From assembly GCA_964481775.1 (NCBI GenBank), contig CAYZUX010000007.1:1-64000 (forward strand): DNA of 64,000 bases. The letters run 5' to 3'. Under the pieces are notes generated by a model. That model saw only the letters and a list, made by a program, of their open reading frames with translations. It ran no database searches and had not been told where the DNA came from. This stretch comes from OLB16 sp964481775 (GTDB taxonomy: Bacteria > Hinthialibacterota > Hinthialibacteria > OLB16). A program made the translations under genes and the position numbers. Positions 24,691 to 33,221 of the stretch are shown in pieces. The first letter of the stretch is position 1. Every line of letters begins with the position of its first letter.

Positions 24691-27450
24691 CTACTTGGAA
24701 ACCTTGAAAGAGTAGCTGCCTGATTCGATTTCGAAGATTGCCCGTGTACCGATCGTGTTCAGGTACCTTATCCCCTCAGCCTTCTCTGGTTTGCCCTTGC
24801 TGAGAATGAGTTTTCCATTTTCGGTAATGATGGGATGGACACCCTCTGGAACTGGCAATTCAAGATGGCCGTGGGTGTTTGCCGGGAGTACCAGATCCAG
24901 CAGAAAATCCTCGCCTTCACGCCTCCATGAGCTTGAAACAACTCCATAGCGGGTATCAATCGAGCCTTTCGCCCATTGCAAGTCACCAAGAGGAGTCGGC
25001 CGGAAGTTGATTTTCCTGTATCCCGGTTCTTCAGGATCGGAATCGATGCCCGCGATGGACTGATAGTACCATTGTCCCACCGCGCCCAAGGCATAATGAT
25101 TGCGCGAGTTCATCTTGGGGCCCTCAGTATCGCTGTTCCACCGCTCCCAGATCGTGGTTGCGCCCTTTCTGACCATGTAACCCCAGGAGGGTTGAGTGTC
25201 CTGAACAGCCAGGCGCCAAAGGACTTCCTGATCATTGCTCCAGCGGCTCAGCACAGGCATCAGGTATGCGCTTCCCAGGAAACCGGTGGAGAGGTGGAAG
25301 TCTCGTGCACGAATGTCTTTGACCACATGCCGGATCACTTCGGGTGCGAGATCCTCCGGGACCAGGCCAAAGTGGAGAGGCAACACATTGGCTGTCTGGG
25401 TTCCCCCTTCATATACCGCCTGTTTCCAGTCGAAATACGCCTGGTTGAAGGCATTCGCTGCCCGCATTGCCAGGGCACTGTAACGGTTGTGGTCATTGTC
25501 TTTGCCCAATACTTTGGCCATGCGTGCGAGGAGCGCGGTGGAATAATAGAAGTAGGCTTGGGCGAATGGTTCTTTGGGAGAGGCGACTGGTGCGATCCAA
25601 TCCCCATAGATGTGCTCGGTCTTGTAAAGCCCCTTGTCATGCTTCTTCTCCATATAGCCAACCCACCTGGTCATCGCGTCATAATGGTTCTCGATGATAC
25701 GGGTATCGCCATATTCCTGGTAAACCACCCAGGGTACCAGGATGAGGGCATCCCCCCAGCCAGGCGAAGCCGGGCCTCGGCCAATCGATGGAGCTGTGTC
25801 GCTGACCCAGCCATCATTGGGATCCTGAGTGTCCACAAGGTCGGTGATCCACTTGTTGAAGAAACGGGCCATGTCAAAAATCCGCGAGGCAGTGGGGGCG
25901 ATGGCCTGAGCATCCCCGGTCCAACCCAAACGCTCATCCCTTTGGGGGCAGTCCGTCGGGATTCCATGGAGGTTTCCACGAATACTCCAGGTGATGTTCC
26001 TGTGAATCTGGTTGAGCAGGTCATTGGAACACTCGAATTGTCCGATCCGGCGTACATTGCTGTGAAAAACGATCCCGGTAATCGCATCAGTGGTGGGTGT
26101 TCCCGGGTAACCGGAGATTTCCACGTAACGGAAACCGCGATAGGTGAAGCGCGGTTCCCAGGTCTCTTCACTCACACCTTTCAGGGTGTAGCGGTCGGTG
26201 ACCCTTGCGCTCCGGTAGTTGCTGGTGTCGATGTTGCCATCTTCCTTGAGGATCTCGGCGAAACGGAGCTGCACGGTGGTTCCTGTGGGACCATTTACTC
26301 TAAGATGTGCCCAGCCAACCATGTTCTGTCCCATGTCAAACACAAACACCCCAGGTGAAGGCTCTTTGACCGAGATCGGGCTGGGTTCCTGGGTGACCTG
26401 AATCGGCTCACACTGTTGAGAAACCATCCGCGCTTTCACTGAATCGGCGATTTCGGCGGAAGCCCACCCTTCATCATTGAAGCCAGGAGAATTCCAGCCC
26501 GCGATTTCCAGGCGGGCATCATAGACTTCACCATGGTAAAGACTGTCCGAAAGGATCGGGCCGGAGTGCCCTTTCCAGGAAGGGTCAGTGAGAATGGTTT
26601 CATGGCTGCCATCTGTGTAATCCACTTCGATCTGGCAGAGCGCAAATAAATCATCGGAGTGATAAAGAGATTTTTTCTGCCTCATGAGGACTTCTCCCCA
26701 CCAGGCCTTTCCTAACATCATTCCAATGACATTTTCTTCCTTTTGAAGAAGGGGCGTGATGTCATAGGTCTGGTACTGGAAGCGCTTGTTGTAATCGGTC
26801 CATTCCGGTGACAGGAGATTGGCTCCCACTCGCCGACCATTCAGACTCATCTCGTAACAACCCAGTCCACTGGCATATACCCTTGCTTTTTTTACCTCCT
26901 TGGTGATGTTGAACGATTTTCGAATCATCAGCGGAGTGGTGGCTTGGTCCTCTCCCGACTGGGCCTTCTCCCCAATGGCTTTGATCCAGGGTGCCTTCCA
27001 TTCTTCGGGATCATAGATGCCGGTTTCCCAGGAGGCTGTCTCAGACCAGGCGCTGGGATTGCCTCCTCGGTCCCAGATACGGACCTTCCAGTAGTAAATC
27101 GTTTTCGATGCTAACGGTTGGCCACGGTAGACCACATCCACCGACTGGCTTCCTTTGATCCTTCCGCTATCCCACACCCTGCCGTTATCTATCGCCAGGG
27201 TTTCCGGACTGTCTGACACAAGGATCTGGTAAGCTGTCTGTCTGGCCCCACGCTCGGTGCCGGGAACCAGCCAAGTCAGACGAGGTTGGCGTACATCGAT
27301 ACCCAAGGGGTTGACCTGATTTTCACACAGGAGACGGGTGGGCGGGGGACCAGGGAGAGGGGCATCTTGACCAGTGGCAGGGCTGCCATGAAGGATTGAA
27401 AGGGATGTGAGAATTACTATGAAGCAGAACTGGAGGCGCAACATTCTCAT
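24691..27450 (-). CDS. Secreted alpha-L-rhamnosidase (GH78 family)
   Basis: A 919-residue secreted glycoside hydrolase. After the signal peptide (LQFCFIVILTSLSILHG) an Ig-like N-domain begins with LLCENQVNPLGIDVRQPRLTW, normal for GH78. The middle beta-sandwich domains contain YASGLGCYEMSLNGRRVG and FVFDMGQNMVGWAHL. The (alpha/alpha)6 catalytic domain starts near residue 470 with GIPTDCPQRDERLGWTGD, containing the conserved acidic residues of the active site, and has TIWERWNS further on. It removes terminal rhamnose from plant or algal glycans. ATG 27450 follows GAGGA by eight bases. It stands alone on its strand. Confidence 0.93.
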   Translation of the reverse strand: MRMLRLQFCFIVILTSLSILHGSPATGQDAPLPGPPPTRLLCENQVNPLGIDVRQPRLTWLVPGTERGARQTAYQILVSDSPETLAIDNGRVWDSGRIKGSQSVDVVYRGQPLASKTIYYWKVRIWDRGGNPSAWSETASWETGIYDPEEWKAPWIKAIGEKAQSGEDQATTPLMIRKSFNITKEVKKARVYASGLGCYEMSLNGRRVGANLLSPEWTDYNKRFQYQTYDITPLLQKEENVIGMMLGKAWWGEVLMRQKKSLYHSDDLFALCQIEVDYTDGSHETILTDPSWKGHSGPILSDSLYHGEVYDARLEIAGWNSPGFNDEGWASAEIADSVKARMVSQQCEPIQVTQEPSPISVKEPSPGVFVFDMGQNMVGWAHLRVNGPTGTTVQLRFAEILKEDGNIDTSNYRSARVTDRYTLKGVSEETWEPRFTYRGFRYVEISGYPGTPTTDAITGIVFHSNVRRIGQFECSNDLLNQIHRNITWSIRGNLHGIPTDCPQRDERLGWTGDAQAIAPTASRIFDMARFFNKWITDLVDTQDPNDGWVSDTAPSIGRGPASPGWGDALILVPWVVYQEYGDTRIIENHYDAMTRWVGYMEKKHDKGLYKTEHIYGDWIAPVASPKEPFAQAYFYYSTALLARMAKVLGKDNDHNRYSALAMRAANAFNQAYFDWKQAVYEGGTQTANVLPLHFGLVPEDLAPEVIRHVVKDIRARDFHLSTGFLGSAYLMPVLSRWSNDQEVLWRLAVQDTQPSWGYMVRKGATTIWERWNSDTEGPKMNSRNHYALGAVGQWYYQSIAGIDSDPEEPGYRKINFRPTPLGDLQWAKGSIDTRYGVVSSSWRREGEDFLLDLVLPANTHGHLELPVPEGVHPIITENGKLILSKGKPEKAEGIRYLNTIGTRAIFEIESGSYSFKVSK

Positions 27451-27573
27451 GGTATGAATCCTCAGGGGGAGAAACTTTTTTTCCAATATGGGCTAATAAC
27501 AATATACAGACAGACCTTTCAACTTTAAGAACGATTCGAGAAAAAACATTGTAACTACCGGGGTGGGAGAGCG

Positions 27574-27605
27574 CCGCTGGAACGAGAATCATCCCGTTCC
27601 AGCGG
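27574..27605 (-). terminator. Hairpin after the thymidine-phosphorylase-like gene
   Basis: CCGCTGGAACG (27574-27584) pairs perfectly with CGTTCCAGCGG (27595-27605), an 11-bp stem with a ten-base loop, 20 bases after the stop at 27625. No T-run follows on the minus strand, so it may be a factor-assisted terminator or an mRNA 3' stabiliser rather than a classical intrinsic terminator. It separates the gene from the downstream rhamnosidase gene. Confidence 0.55.
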
Positions 27606-27624
27606 TATTTGGTATCGATCGTTT

Positions 27625-28941
27625 TTATCTCGCGCGGCCGAAGTTCTCCAGAATCAGCCGTCTCTTCTCAACTGGACTGGGTGAAATCAGGAAAGCTTCC
27701 TCCACAGCCTCAATGGCAAGATCCACTTTGGACTTTTCACTGGTGTGAAGAGTGACAATCGGTTCACCCTTTTCGACTCTATCGCCGATTTTCTTATGAA
27801 TCAGGAGTCCAACACGGTGATCGGTTGGTTCACCACGACGGCTGCGGCTGCCTCCCAGGTGCATCCAGGCATTCCCCAGGCTGCCGGTGTCGATGGATTT
27901 TACGAAGCCAGCCCGTTGCATAATAACTTCGCGTTTCCCCTGTCCGCGTGGAAGCATCTCCGGATTGTCCAGTACTTGGGTATCTCCGCCCTGGTTGGAG
28001 ACCATCTCCTTCAGTTTCCTGAAGGCCCTCTGATCGCGGATAGCCTCTATCGCAAGAGCACGACCCCGATTCATGTCAGTCACCATCTGGGAGACAATCA
28101 GGAGTCCAGCGGCGAGGTTTACGCCCAATTCACGTAAATCTTCGGGACCTTCCCCCTTCAGAACCGCGATGGCTTCCTGCATTTCCAGGGAATCTCCGAT
28201 GGCATTTCCGGGGGGATTGTCCCGGTCTGTGATCACTCCAGCAACATGAAATCCCAGATCCTCGCCCACATTGAAAATCTGGTCGGCCATGTCATGAGCC
28301 TGCTGCAGCGTTTTAGCCAATCCCCCTGAACCGCAGGCGACCTCAGCAACCAGGCCGCGTGCCCCCACGGAACCTTTGCGGGCCAGGAGGCTCGCCAGTG
28401 TGAGCGATACACCGCCGATGGTTCCGGTGTTGGCACGGATCTGATTCATGCGGATCTCCGCTGGTGCCATTTCCGTGGTCTGCCCGATAATCGCCATTCC
28501 CACATTTCGAACTGAATCCTGAAACTCCTGAACATTGATGTCGGTCCGGAAATTGGGAATGGATTCGAATTTGTCCAGTAATCCCCCCACATGCCGCAAT
28601 GACCTCTCGCCCAGAACTGGAATCTTCACTCCAAACGCTGCTGCCACCGGGAGAGCTACCAGGGCGGCATTGCCGCCCACTCCACCCGTTTCCGCAATGT
28701 CCGCGGGCGGGTAGGAAAGGTCTGTAAAGCGTAGCATTTGGCCGGAACTCATCAGAGCACGTGTGAAGGCTCCAGTCTCGGCTTCATCAAGCCCATTTAT
28801 CACGACCGCCATGAGAAAAGCGGCTGCCTGTTCCAGAGCGATCTCCTCGCGTTGGACAGATTCCACAAAGGAGGATATTTCCTCCTGTGTCAATGCTTCC
28901 CCCTCCCTCTTGCGGATGATCAGATCAACCCAGTCAGCCAT
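27625..28941 (-). CDS. Thymidine/pyrimidine-nucleoside phosphorylase family protein with altered phosphate loop
   Basis: A 438-residue member of the nucleoside phosphorylase II family. Domain order is normal: a small helical domain (residues 1-65), the alpha/beta domain, and a C-terminal domain with HLGGSRSRRGEPTDHRVG and the 'GDRVEKGEPIVTLHT' biotinyl-like end. The substrate segment with Arg (NQIRANTGTIGG) and Ser-x3-Lys-like TLASLLARK is kept. However, the phosphate loop usually written DKHSTGGVGD reads DIAETGGVGG, and the family signature SGRGLGHTGGTLDKLE reads GERSLRHVGGLLDKFE. It may therefore have another substrate or be weakly active. ATG 28941 is preceded by GGAAG. A hairpin follows the gene. 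Confidence 0.8.
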   Translation of the reverse strand: MADWVDLIIRKREGEALTQEEISSFVESVQREEIALEQAAAFLMAVVINGLDEAETGAFTRALMSSGQMLRFTDLSYPPADIAETGGVGGNAALVALPVAAAFGVKIPVLGERSLRHVGGLLDKFESIPNFRTDINVQEFQDSVRNVGMAIIGQTTEMAPAEIRMNQIRANTGTIGGVSLTLASLLARKGSVGARGLVAEVACGSGGLAKTLQQAHDMADQIFNVGEDLGFHVAGVITDRDNPPGNAIGDSLEMQEAIAVLKGEGPEDLRELGVNLAAGLLIVSQMVTDMNRGRALAIEAIRDQRAFRKLKEMVSNQGGDTQVLDNPEMLPRGQGKREVIMQRAGFVKSIDTGSLGNAWMHLGGSRSRRGEPTDHRVGLLIHKKIGDRVEKGEPIVTLHTSEKSKVDLAIEAVEEAFLISPSPVEKRRLILENFGRAR

Positions 28942-29199
28942 ACTCTTCTTCCTTCCTCGCCTGTTTTTTCCGGAAATCACCAAGGGAATACCTGTGACTC
29001 ATGTTTGAGGCACAGAAACTCCCAGTTCATTCAATCATTCTGATATTGGAGAAACCCCAGGAGGAGATTCCCGGGTTGAAGGTTTTTGCGGTCAGTCCAC
29101 GGGAGTCCTCATCGCACCAATCATCATGGGCGCATCTCGGACTAAGACCATAGCACGGAACCCCGTTCAGACAAAGGGTTTATCGAGGGAAAAGTAAAC

Positions 29200-29574
29200 T
29201 CACTTTCCCCTCCTGCAGAGCACATCATTCCGTGTGCTTTCGGCGAGATCAATGACCTGGTTGACAGCCTGGGGTTTCACACCCAGTTGTGAAAGTGTTT
29301 CCCTGAGATGCTCCACCACCGCATCAAAATGCTCATCATTCAAGCCACGAGCGATCAGATGTGAATGTCCCGCGCGCAGATCCTTCCCAGAATAGTCATT
29401 GGGCCCTCCAAATACCATTGTCAAAAACTGTTCTTGCTTGGCGATCTGTTCTGTCATGTCGATATCATCGAAAAAATGGGAAATACGGTCATCACTGAGC
29501 ACTTTTTGATAAAAAAGGTGGACAGCGGCTTTCACGGCTAACTCGCCCCCGATTTGCTCGTATAACGTACTCAT
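29200..29574 (-). CDS. Group I truncated haemoglobin
   Basis: A 124-residue 2-on-2 globin. It shows LYEQIGGELAVKAAVHLFYQ at the start, the B10-type segment RISHFFDDIDM, and LRAGHSHLIARGLNDEHF, in which the first histidine is in the place of the proximal haem ligand. GGPNDYSGKDL is the usual loop before the F helix. Such globins bind oxygen and detoxify nitric oxide. ATG 29574 has AGGAGG seven bases upstream. A promoter with tandem ATGCATAA boxes lies directly in front, suggesting control by a nitric-oxide- or iron-sulfur-type repressor. It is a single-gene unit. Confidence 0.92.
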   Translation of the reverse strand: MSTLYEQIGGELAVKAAVHLFYQKVLSDDRISHFFDDIDMTEQIAKQEQFLTMVFGGPNDYSGKDLRAGHSHLIARGLNDEHFDAVVEHLRETLSQLGVKPQAVNQVIDLAESTRNDVLCRRGK

Positions 29575-29593
29575 CTGAAAACCTCCTGATAAA

Positions 29594-29626
29594 ATATGCA
29601 TAAAGAATGCATAATATAAATGTCAA
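29594..29626 (-). promoter_or_regulatory. Promoter and candidate operator of the truncated globin gene
   Basis: On the minus strand, TTGACA (29621-29626) is followed after 18 bases by TATGCA (29597-29602) as a -10-like element. Between and over them lie two ATGCAT boxes 11 bases apart, about one helical turn. Tandem 11-base motifs with an ATGCAT core are known for NsrR, the nitric-oxide-sensing Rrf2 repressor, so repression by such a protein is plausible. No nsrR gene is seen in the window. Confidence 0.5.
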
Positions 29627-29673
29627 GTCAAGGCATACCAGAAAAGGCGATTTGTAACCAGGAAACAGGGGAA

Positions 29674-30297
29674 TTACCGAAGTGACTGTGGGTAGAAATC
29701 GATTGCCTTGAGGTGGGAGATGACTTCCTCGATTGGGAGTCCCACGATATTGCTCCATGAACCCGTATAAGTTTTCACAAATCCCGCGGCTCCACCCTGG
29801 ATGGCATAGGCGCCTGCTTTGTCCATGGGTTCGCGTGTCTTCACATAGTCATCGATCTCCACCTCAGAAAGCGGCCGGAAGGAAACCTGACTGACAACAT
29901 TGAACTCATCGATATCGATCTGAGTTGTGCTCTTGAATCGCATGAGTGTCACTGCTGTGAGCACCTCATGTTGGCATCCAGAGAGGTGCCGGAGCATCTC
30001 ACAGGCTTCCTCCTCAGTATTGGGCTTTCCCATGATCCGGTCCTTCAGGAAGACCACCGTGTCAGCCCCCAGAATCCAATGCCGGGGATAAACACGAGAG
30101 ACAGCCATGGCTTTCGCTCTCGCTACCCGGCTGGCATATTGAGAGGGAGTTTCGCCCGGATGTGGAGTCTCATCGACATTCGCAGGGAACACCTCGAACT
30201 GAATTCCTGCTTCGGAGAGTAACTCCCGGCGTCTGGGTGAGGCGCTTGCGAGGATCAACGGAATTCCTGGCCGGCTGAACAGACCCTCACTCCCCAT
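29674..30297 (-). CDS. maf: Maf-family nucleotide pyrophosphatase
   Basis: A 207-residue Maf/HAM1-like enzyme that hydrolyses non-canonical or canonical nucleoside triphosphates such as dTTP and UTP. Signature stretches are LILASASPRRRELL (residues 13-26), ILGADTVVFLKDRIMGKP (about 77-94), and YAIQGGAAGFVKTYTGSWSN (about 164-183) near the end. Length matches the family. The ATG at 30297 lies inside the end of the upstream peptidase gene (11-base overlap), pointing to translational coupling. A TTG at 30309 would add four residues. Cytoplasmic. Confidence 0.94.
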   Translation of the reverse strand: MGSEGLFSRPGIPLILASASPRRRELLSEAGIQFEVFPANVDETPHPGETPSQYASRVARAKAMAVSRVYPRHWILGADTVVFLKDRIMGKPNTEEEACEMLRHLSGCQHEVLTAVTLMRFKSTTQIDIDEFNVVSQVSFRPLSEVEIDDYVKTREPMDKAGAYAIQGGAAGFVKTYTGSWSNIVGLPIEEVISHLKAIDFYPQSLR

Positions 30298-31624
30298 GAT
30301 CCTGCTCAAGTGCCGGTTCGGCCTTGGGGGTTTTCTTCTTCGGGGTTGCCGGAACAGGAGTGGGAATGTTTGGACAGGGATGTTTGTTCCAATGGTCCCA
30401 CTGTGTCACCATCTGGTCATGAGAATTAATGATCCACCGCGCATACTCAAACCCGCGTACATCGACATGCAGGTTGGGTGTCTGCGGGCTGCGGTCGGGA
30501 ACATCGTGCTCTCCGTAGGTTCCACACCCCCCCGCCAATCCGGAATTGTCTCCCAGAGCCTGGCAATCGATGGCGTCCACGATCTCATCGCGGATCCAGA
30601 AGGCATCTGTCTGATCGATCTTGCCATCTCCATTCATGTCATCCATGACTCCATCGCCATCCCGGTCGACATAGAAATCGGCTGCCGCTCCATACATGTG
30701 TGAGCTGAGTCCCTTGGTGTATTTCCCGCCGACTCCACCCTGTTGCTTTTTCCAGTGGTTGTAACCGGGACTACGGTAACCGGCGAGGATCCCCAGAGTC
30801 TCCACTTCAATCCCTTTTTCCTTGAGACCATCAATGATGCTCTCCAGTTTCACAACCAGTTTGGGATTGATGGCCACATATTGGGGGTACTGGTTGAGCT
30901 CCGGTGACTGGGGTGTGGTATAGGCAAAATGAAGATCAAAATCTCCGGTCCTGAAATGCGGTGAGATTTTCCAGTTCTCATTCGTTTCGGTCACCTTGTA
31001 CCAATAGGCGGGACGTGTGTAAAACTTCTTGTTTTTCGAAGCGGTTGGATAAGTTCCGATCATTTTCTGGACTGCAGGGGGAATATCCTCCCATTTGACC
31101 GGACAGATCAGCCGCAGTTTGGTCTCACCCCTGAGAAGAGCGGTGGTGCCCTTGCCTGACATGACCTTGAGGGATCCACGAAAAGCAAGTGTGATGTCTC
31201 CCCCCTCTCTGGGAAGGGGGACCTCATAACGTCCCTGGTCCAGAGAGTTGATCGAAACTCCTCCTTCCGCTTTCCACTCCATTTGAATCCGTTCTTCGAG
31301 GTCGGGATGGGTTTCGACATAGGTTCGGATGGAGGTTGGAGCATCCCCTGTCAAGTCAATCACGGGACGAAGCGTGAATTTGAAGGATTCTCCTCCCTCC
31401 ACAAGGATCGCCTCATCCTGGCAAAGAGCATTTCCTTTCACCCGGAACACAATCGAGCCAGGAAGCTCCAACGGGCCCTGTTGAGTGGCTGCCTCTGCCT
31501 GTTCCATGGTTCCTGTGGGCAGACCAGGTGCCTCAAAGCCTTTAACAAGATAAAGAGCCACACCTCCTGCCACGAGCAGTAATACGACCAGAAACAGATT
31601 GAGAATCAGCCAGAAAACTTTCAT
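30287..31624 (-). CDS. Membrane-anchored M15-like (DUF882/VanY-type) peptidase with calcium-loop insert
   Basis: A 445-residue protein anchored by an N-terminal helix (FWLILNLFLVVLLLVAGGVALYL). Residues 60-250 are an unassigned beta-rich region. The C-terminal domain resembles zinc D,D-carboxypeptidases of the M15/YcbK type: LAGYRSPGYN, then SSHMYGAAADFYVD with the His and Asp ligands, and NLHVDVRG with the third ligand. Between the ligands lies DRDGDGVMDDMNGDGKIDQ, which looks like two EF-hand loops and is unusual in this fold. It probably trims peptidoglycan peptides in the periplasm. The end, about 25 residues, is Pro/Lys-rich. It is cotranscribed with maf. Confidence 0.78.
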   Translation of the reverse strand: MKVFWLILNLFLVVLLLVAGGVALYLVKGFEAPGLPTGTMEQAEAATQQGPLELPGSIVFRVKGNALCQDEAILVEGGESFKFTLRPVIDLTGDAPTSIRTYVETHPDLEERIQMEWKAEGGVSINSLDQGRYEVPLPREGGDITLAFRGSLKVMSGKGTTALLRGETKLRLICPVKWEDIPPAVQKMIGTYPTASKNKKFYTRPAYWYKVTETNENWKISPHFRTGDFDLHFAYTTPQSPELNQYPQYVAINPKLVVKLESIIDGLKEKGIEVETLGILAGYRSPGYNHWKKQQGGVGGKYTKGLSSHMYGAAADFYVDRDGDGVMDDMNGDGKIDQTDAFWIRDEIVDAIDCQALGDNSGLAGGCGTYGEHDVPDRSPQTPNLHVDVRGFEYARWIINSHDQMVTQWDHWNKHPCPNIPTPVPATPKKKTPKAEPALEQDHGE

Positions 31625-31795
31625 GTTCGTTGAGCAGCGGGAAAAGGAATGTGGATGGCAGGGTTGTCTTTACCCGGCGTTTCCTTCATCAGAATACTGA
31701 TAATTCATTCTCTCTTCCCCACTTCACTCTCCCCCGAGAATGTCTGAATAAGATTGCCATGTCCGCAGATTTTTGAAAAGGCGGGAGGTATCCCC

Positions 31796-32761
31796 TTGTT
31801 CAGATTCCTCCAGGATGTCAATCTTTATGTGAGCTGGTACCGTATCCTGTATGAGCCGTTGATCGTGTTTCACAGATCCGTTCTCTCCATACACATTGCA
31901 GGTCTGATGGGTATCTTACAGTGTACCTCCCCTGCTGCCCCGTTGGTTCTCGATATCCAACCCTATCGTACGGCGGTCTCCCCGGGGACAGTGGATGAAG
32001 ACCTGGTGATTCTCCGCGAGATCATACCGGAAATCGCACGCCGTGAGTTTCCTGTCTCCCCCCAGGCAGGCCGATATGTCCCTGAGACCCTTGACCTCAG
32101 TTACTCTCGCGCACCCAAATCGGTTCCAGGATCAGGGATTCGATCGGAATCAAGGCTGGTGATCAATGGAAAGCGATACCAACAGGCTGCGGAAACCTAT
32201 CTGAAGTGGAGAAAGGATTATGAAACGAATTGGATTCAATCTTTCTCCTCAGACTGGGAACCGAAAGCAATTCCTGACACTCCCCTGCAGAGGATTTTCA
32301 AAGACCCGAGCCTGGACCATCGTGGGAAAGGCATCGCCATGCTGAAAATCTACACAGATGCCCTTACCCAGGCACGAGCCTCATCGTTACCCCCTCCCAA
32401 ACCTACACCCACCCCTCCTGCCGGATTTTGGCCGGTTTCAGAGGTAATTGAGATGCCAGAAGTGAACGGATCTCTGCAAATCAACATGCGGGGAGGGAAA
32501 ATCACTGTCCTCGATCAAACCACTGGGAAAGCCTTTATCATCCCCTTTGATGCTTCCCGGGATCCACGTCTTTGGCTGGCTTCTTTCCGAAAAAAAGCTT
32601 TGAGATTGGGTCTCGAAGAGGCGGTCAAGGTAGAACAGGAACAGGTGCCACCCCTCCCCCAAAAACGTCTCTCACTCCCGGGTTCTCCTGGTGCTCTCTC
32701 CCCTCCACCTCCTCCCGCCAAGGAGGAGAATCCGAAACCCCAGATTCCCTGGGGGGAGTAA
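31796..32761 (+). CDS. Hypothetical exported or membrane-associated protein
   Basis: I do not recognise the family. The frame runs for up to 335 codons. I choose the TTG at 31796 because GGGAGG lies seven bases upstream; it gives 321 residues with a moderately hydrophobic segment near residues 20-42 (SVLSIHIAGLMGILQC) that may be a poor signal peptide or lipoprotein signal. The mature part is rich in Arg, Pro and Glu. A small domain near residues 220-280 (LQINMRGGKITVLDQTTGKA) is predicted to be beta-rich. The last 40 residues are Pro-rich. The 171 bases in front contain no other recognisable feature. It is convergent with the STAS gene. Confidence 0.5.
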   Translation: MFRFLQDVNLYVSWYRILYEPLIVFHRSVLSIHIAGLMGILQCTSPAAPLVLDIQPYRTAVSPGTVDEDLVILREIIPEIARREFPVSPQAGRYVPETLDLSYSRAPKSVPGSGIRSESRLVINGKRYQQAAETYLKWRKDYETNWIQSFSSDWEPKAIPDTPLQRIFKDPSLDHRGKGIAMLKIYTDALTQARASSLPPPKPTPTPPAGFWPVSEVIEMPEVNGSLQINMRGGKITVLDQTTGKAFIIPFDASRDPRLWLASFRKKALRLGLEEAVKVEQEQVPPLPQKRLSLPGSPGALSPPPPPAKEENPKPQIPWGE

Positions 32762-32777
32762 ACCCGGGCCTCGTGAT

Positions 32778-33101
32778 CTACTGCAGGTTCACCAGGTTAT
32801 CCAGCTGAGTGGCCACAAAGACCTGTTTGATCTTTTCATTGGCTCCCGCAATGGTGATCTTGCCACCACGGCTTTCCAGTTCCACATAGGACCACATGAT
32901 AATTCCGAGGCCGAGGCTCTGGATGTAGGTGAGTTTGGAGAGGTCATAGGTGATATTGCAGATCCCTTGGGCGAGTAAGTCAGTGATCGCCTTTTTAAAC
33001 GTGGTGTATATCGGGTAATCCAGATCGCCATCGAGTTCGATCACCGCTGATGCGGTATCAGCATCCACATCCCTGACTATGAACTGGCCTGGGTTATTCA
33101 T
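32778..33101 (-). CDS. STAS-domain protein (anti-sigma factor antagonist type)
   Basis: A 107-residue single STAS domain: an N-terminal strand pair (FIVRDVDADTASAVIELDGDLDY), helix IYTTFKKAITDLL, and the central strand-loop ITYDLSKLTYIQSLGLGII, whose serine occupies the place that anti-sigma kinases phosphorylate in SpoIIAA/RsbV. Such proteins release a sigma factor by binding its anti-sigma kinase. No kinase or sigma gene is nearby, so its partner is elsewhere. ATG 33101 starts at the normal beginning of the domain; the open frame continues upstream to 33176 without support. It precedes nothing on its strand. Confidence 0.85.
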   Translation of the reverse strand: MNNPGQFIVRDVDADTASAVIELDGDLDYPIYTTFKKAITDLLAQGICNITYDLSKLTYIQSLGLGIIMWSYVELESRGGKITIAGANEKIKQVFVATQLDNLVNLQ

Positions 33102-33221
33102 CACGCAGCTCGCTTTCTCCCGGATGGGTGTGATAAAGGGGCGTCTTTTTATGTCGACCCCTACCTCAAAGACCATGATACCGCAAAATCGTGTTTCAAG
33201 GAAAGGCCAAAAGTGTCAACT

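Noticed and set aside
24976..26358. A 460-codon open frame on the plus strand inside the rhamnosidase gene
   Set aside because: It is exactly antisense to a well-supported GH78 gene with clear family motifs; its product has no signature and unusual composition. Long antisense frames are expected from codon bias.
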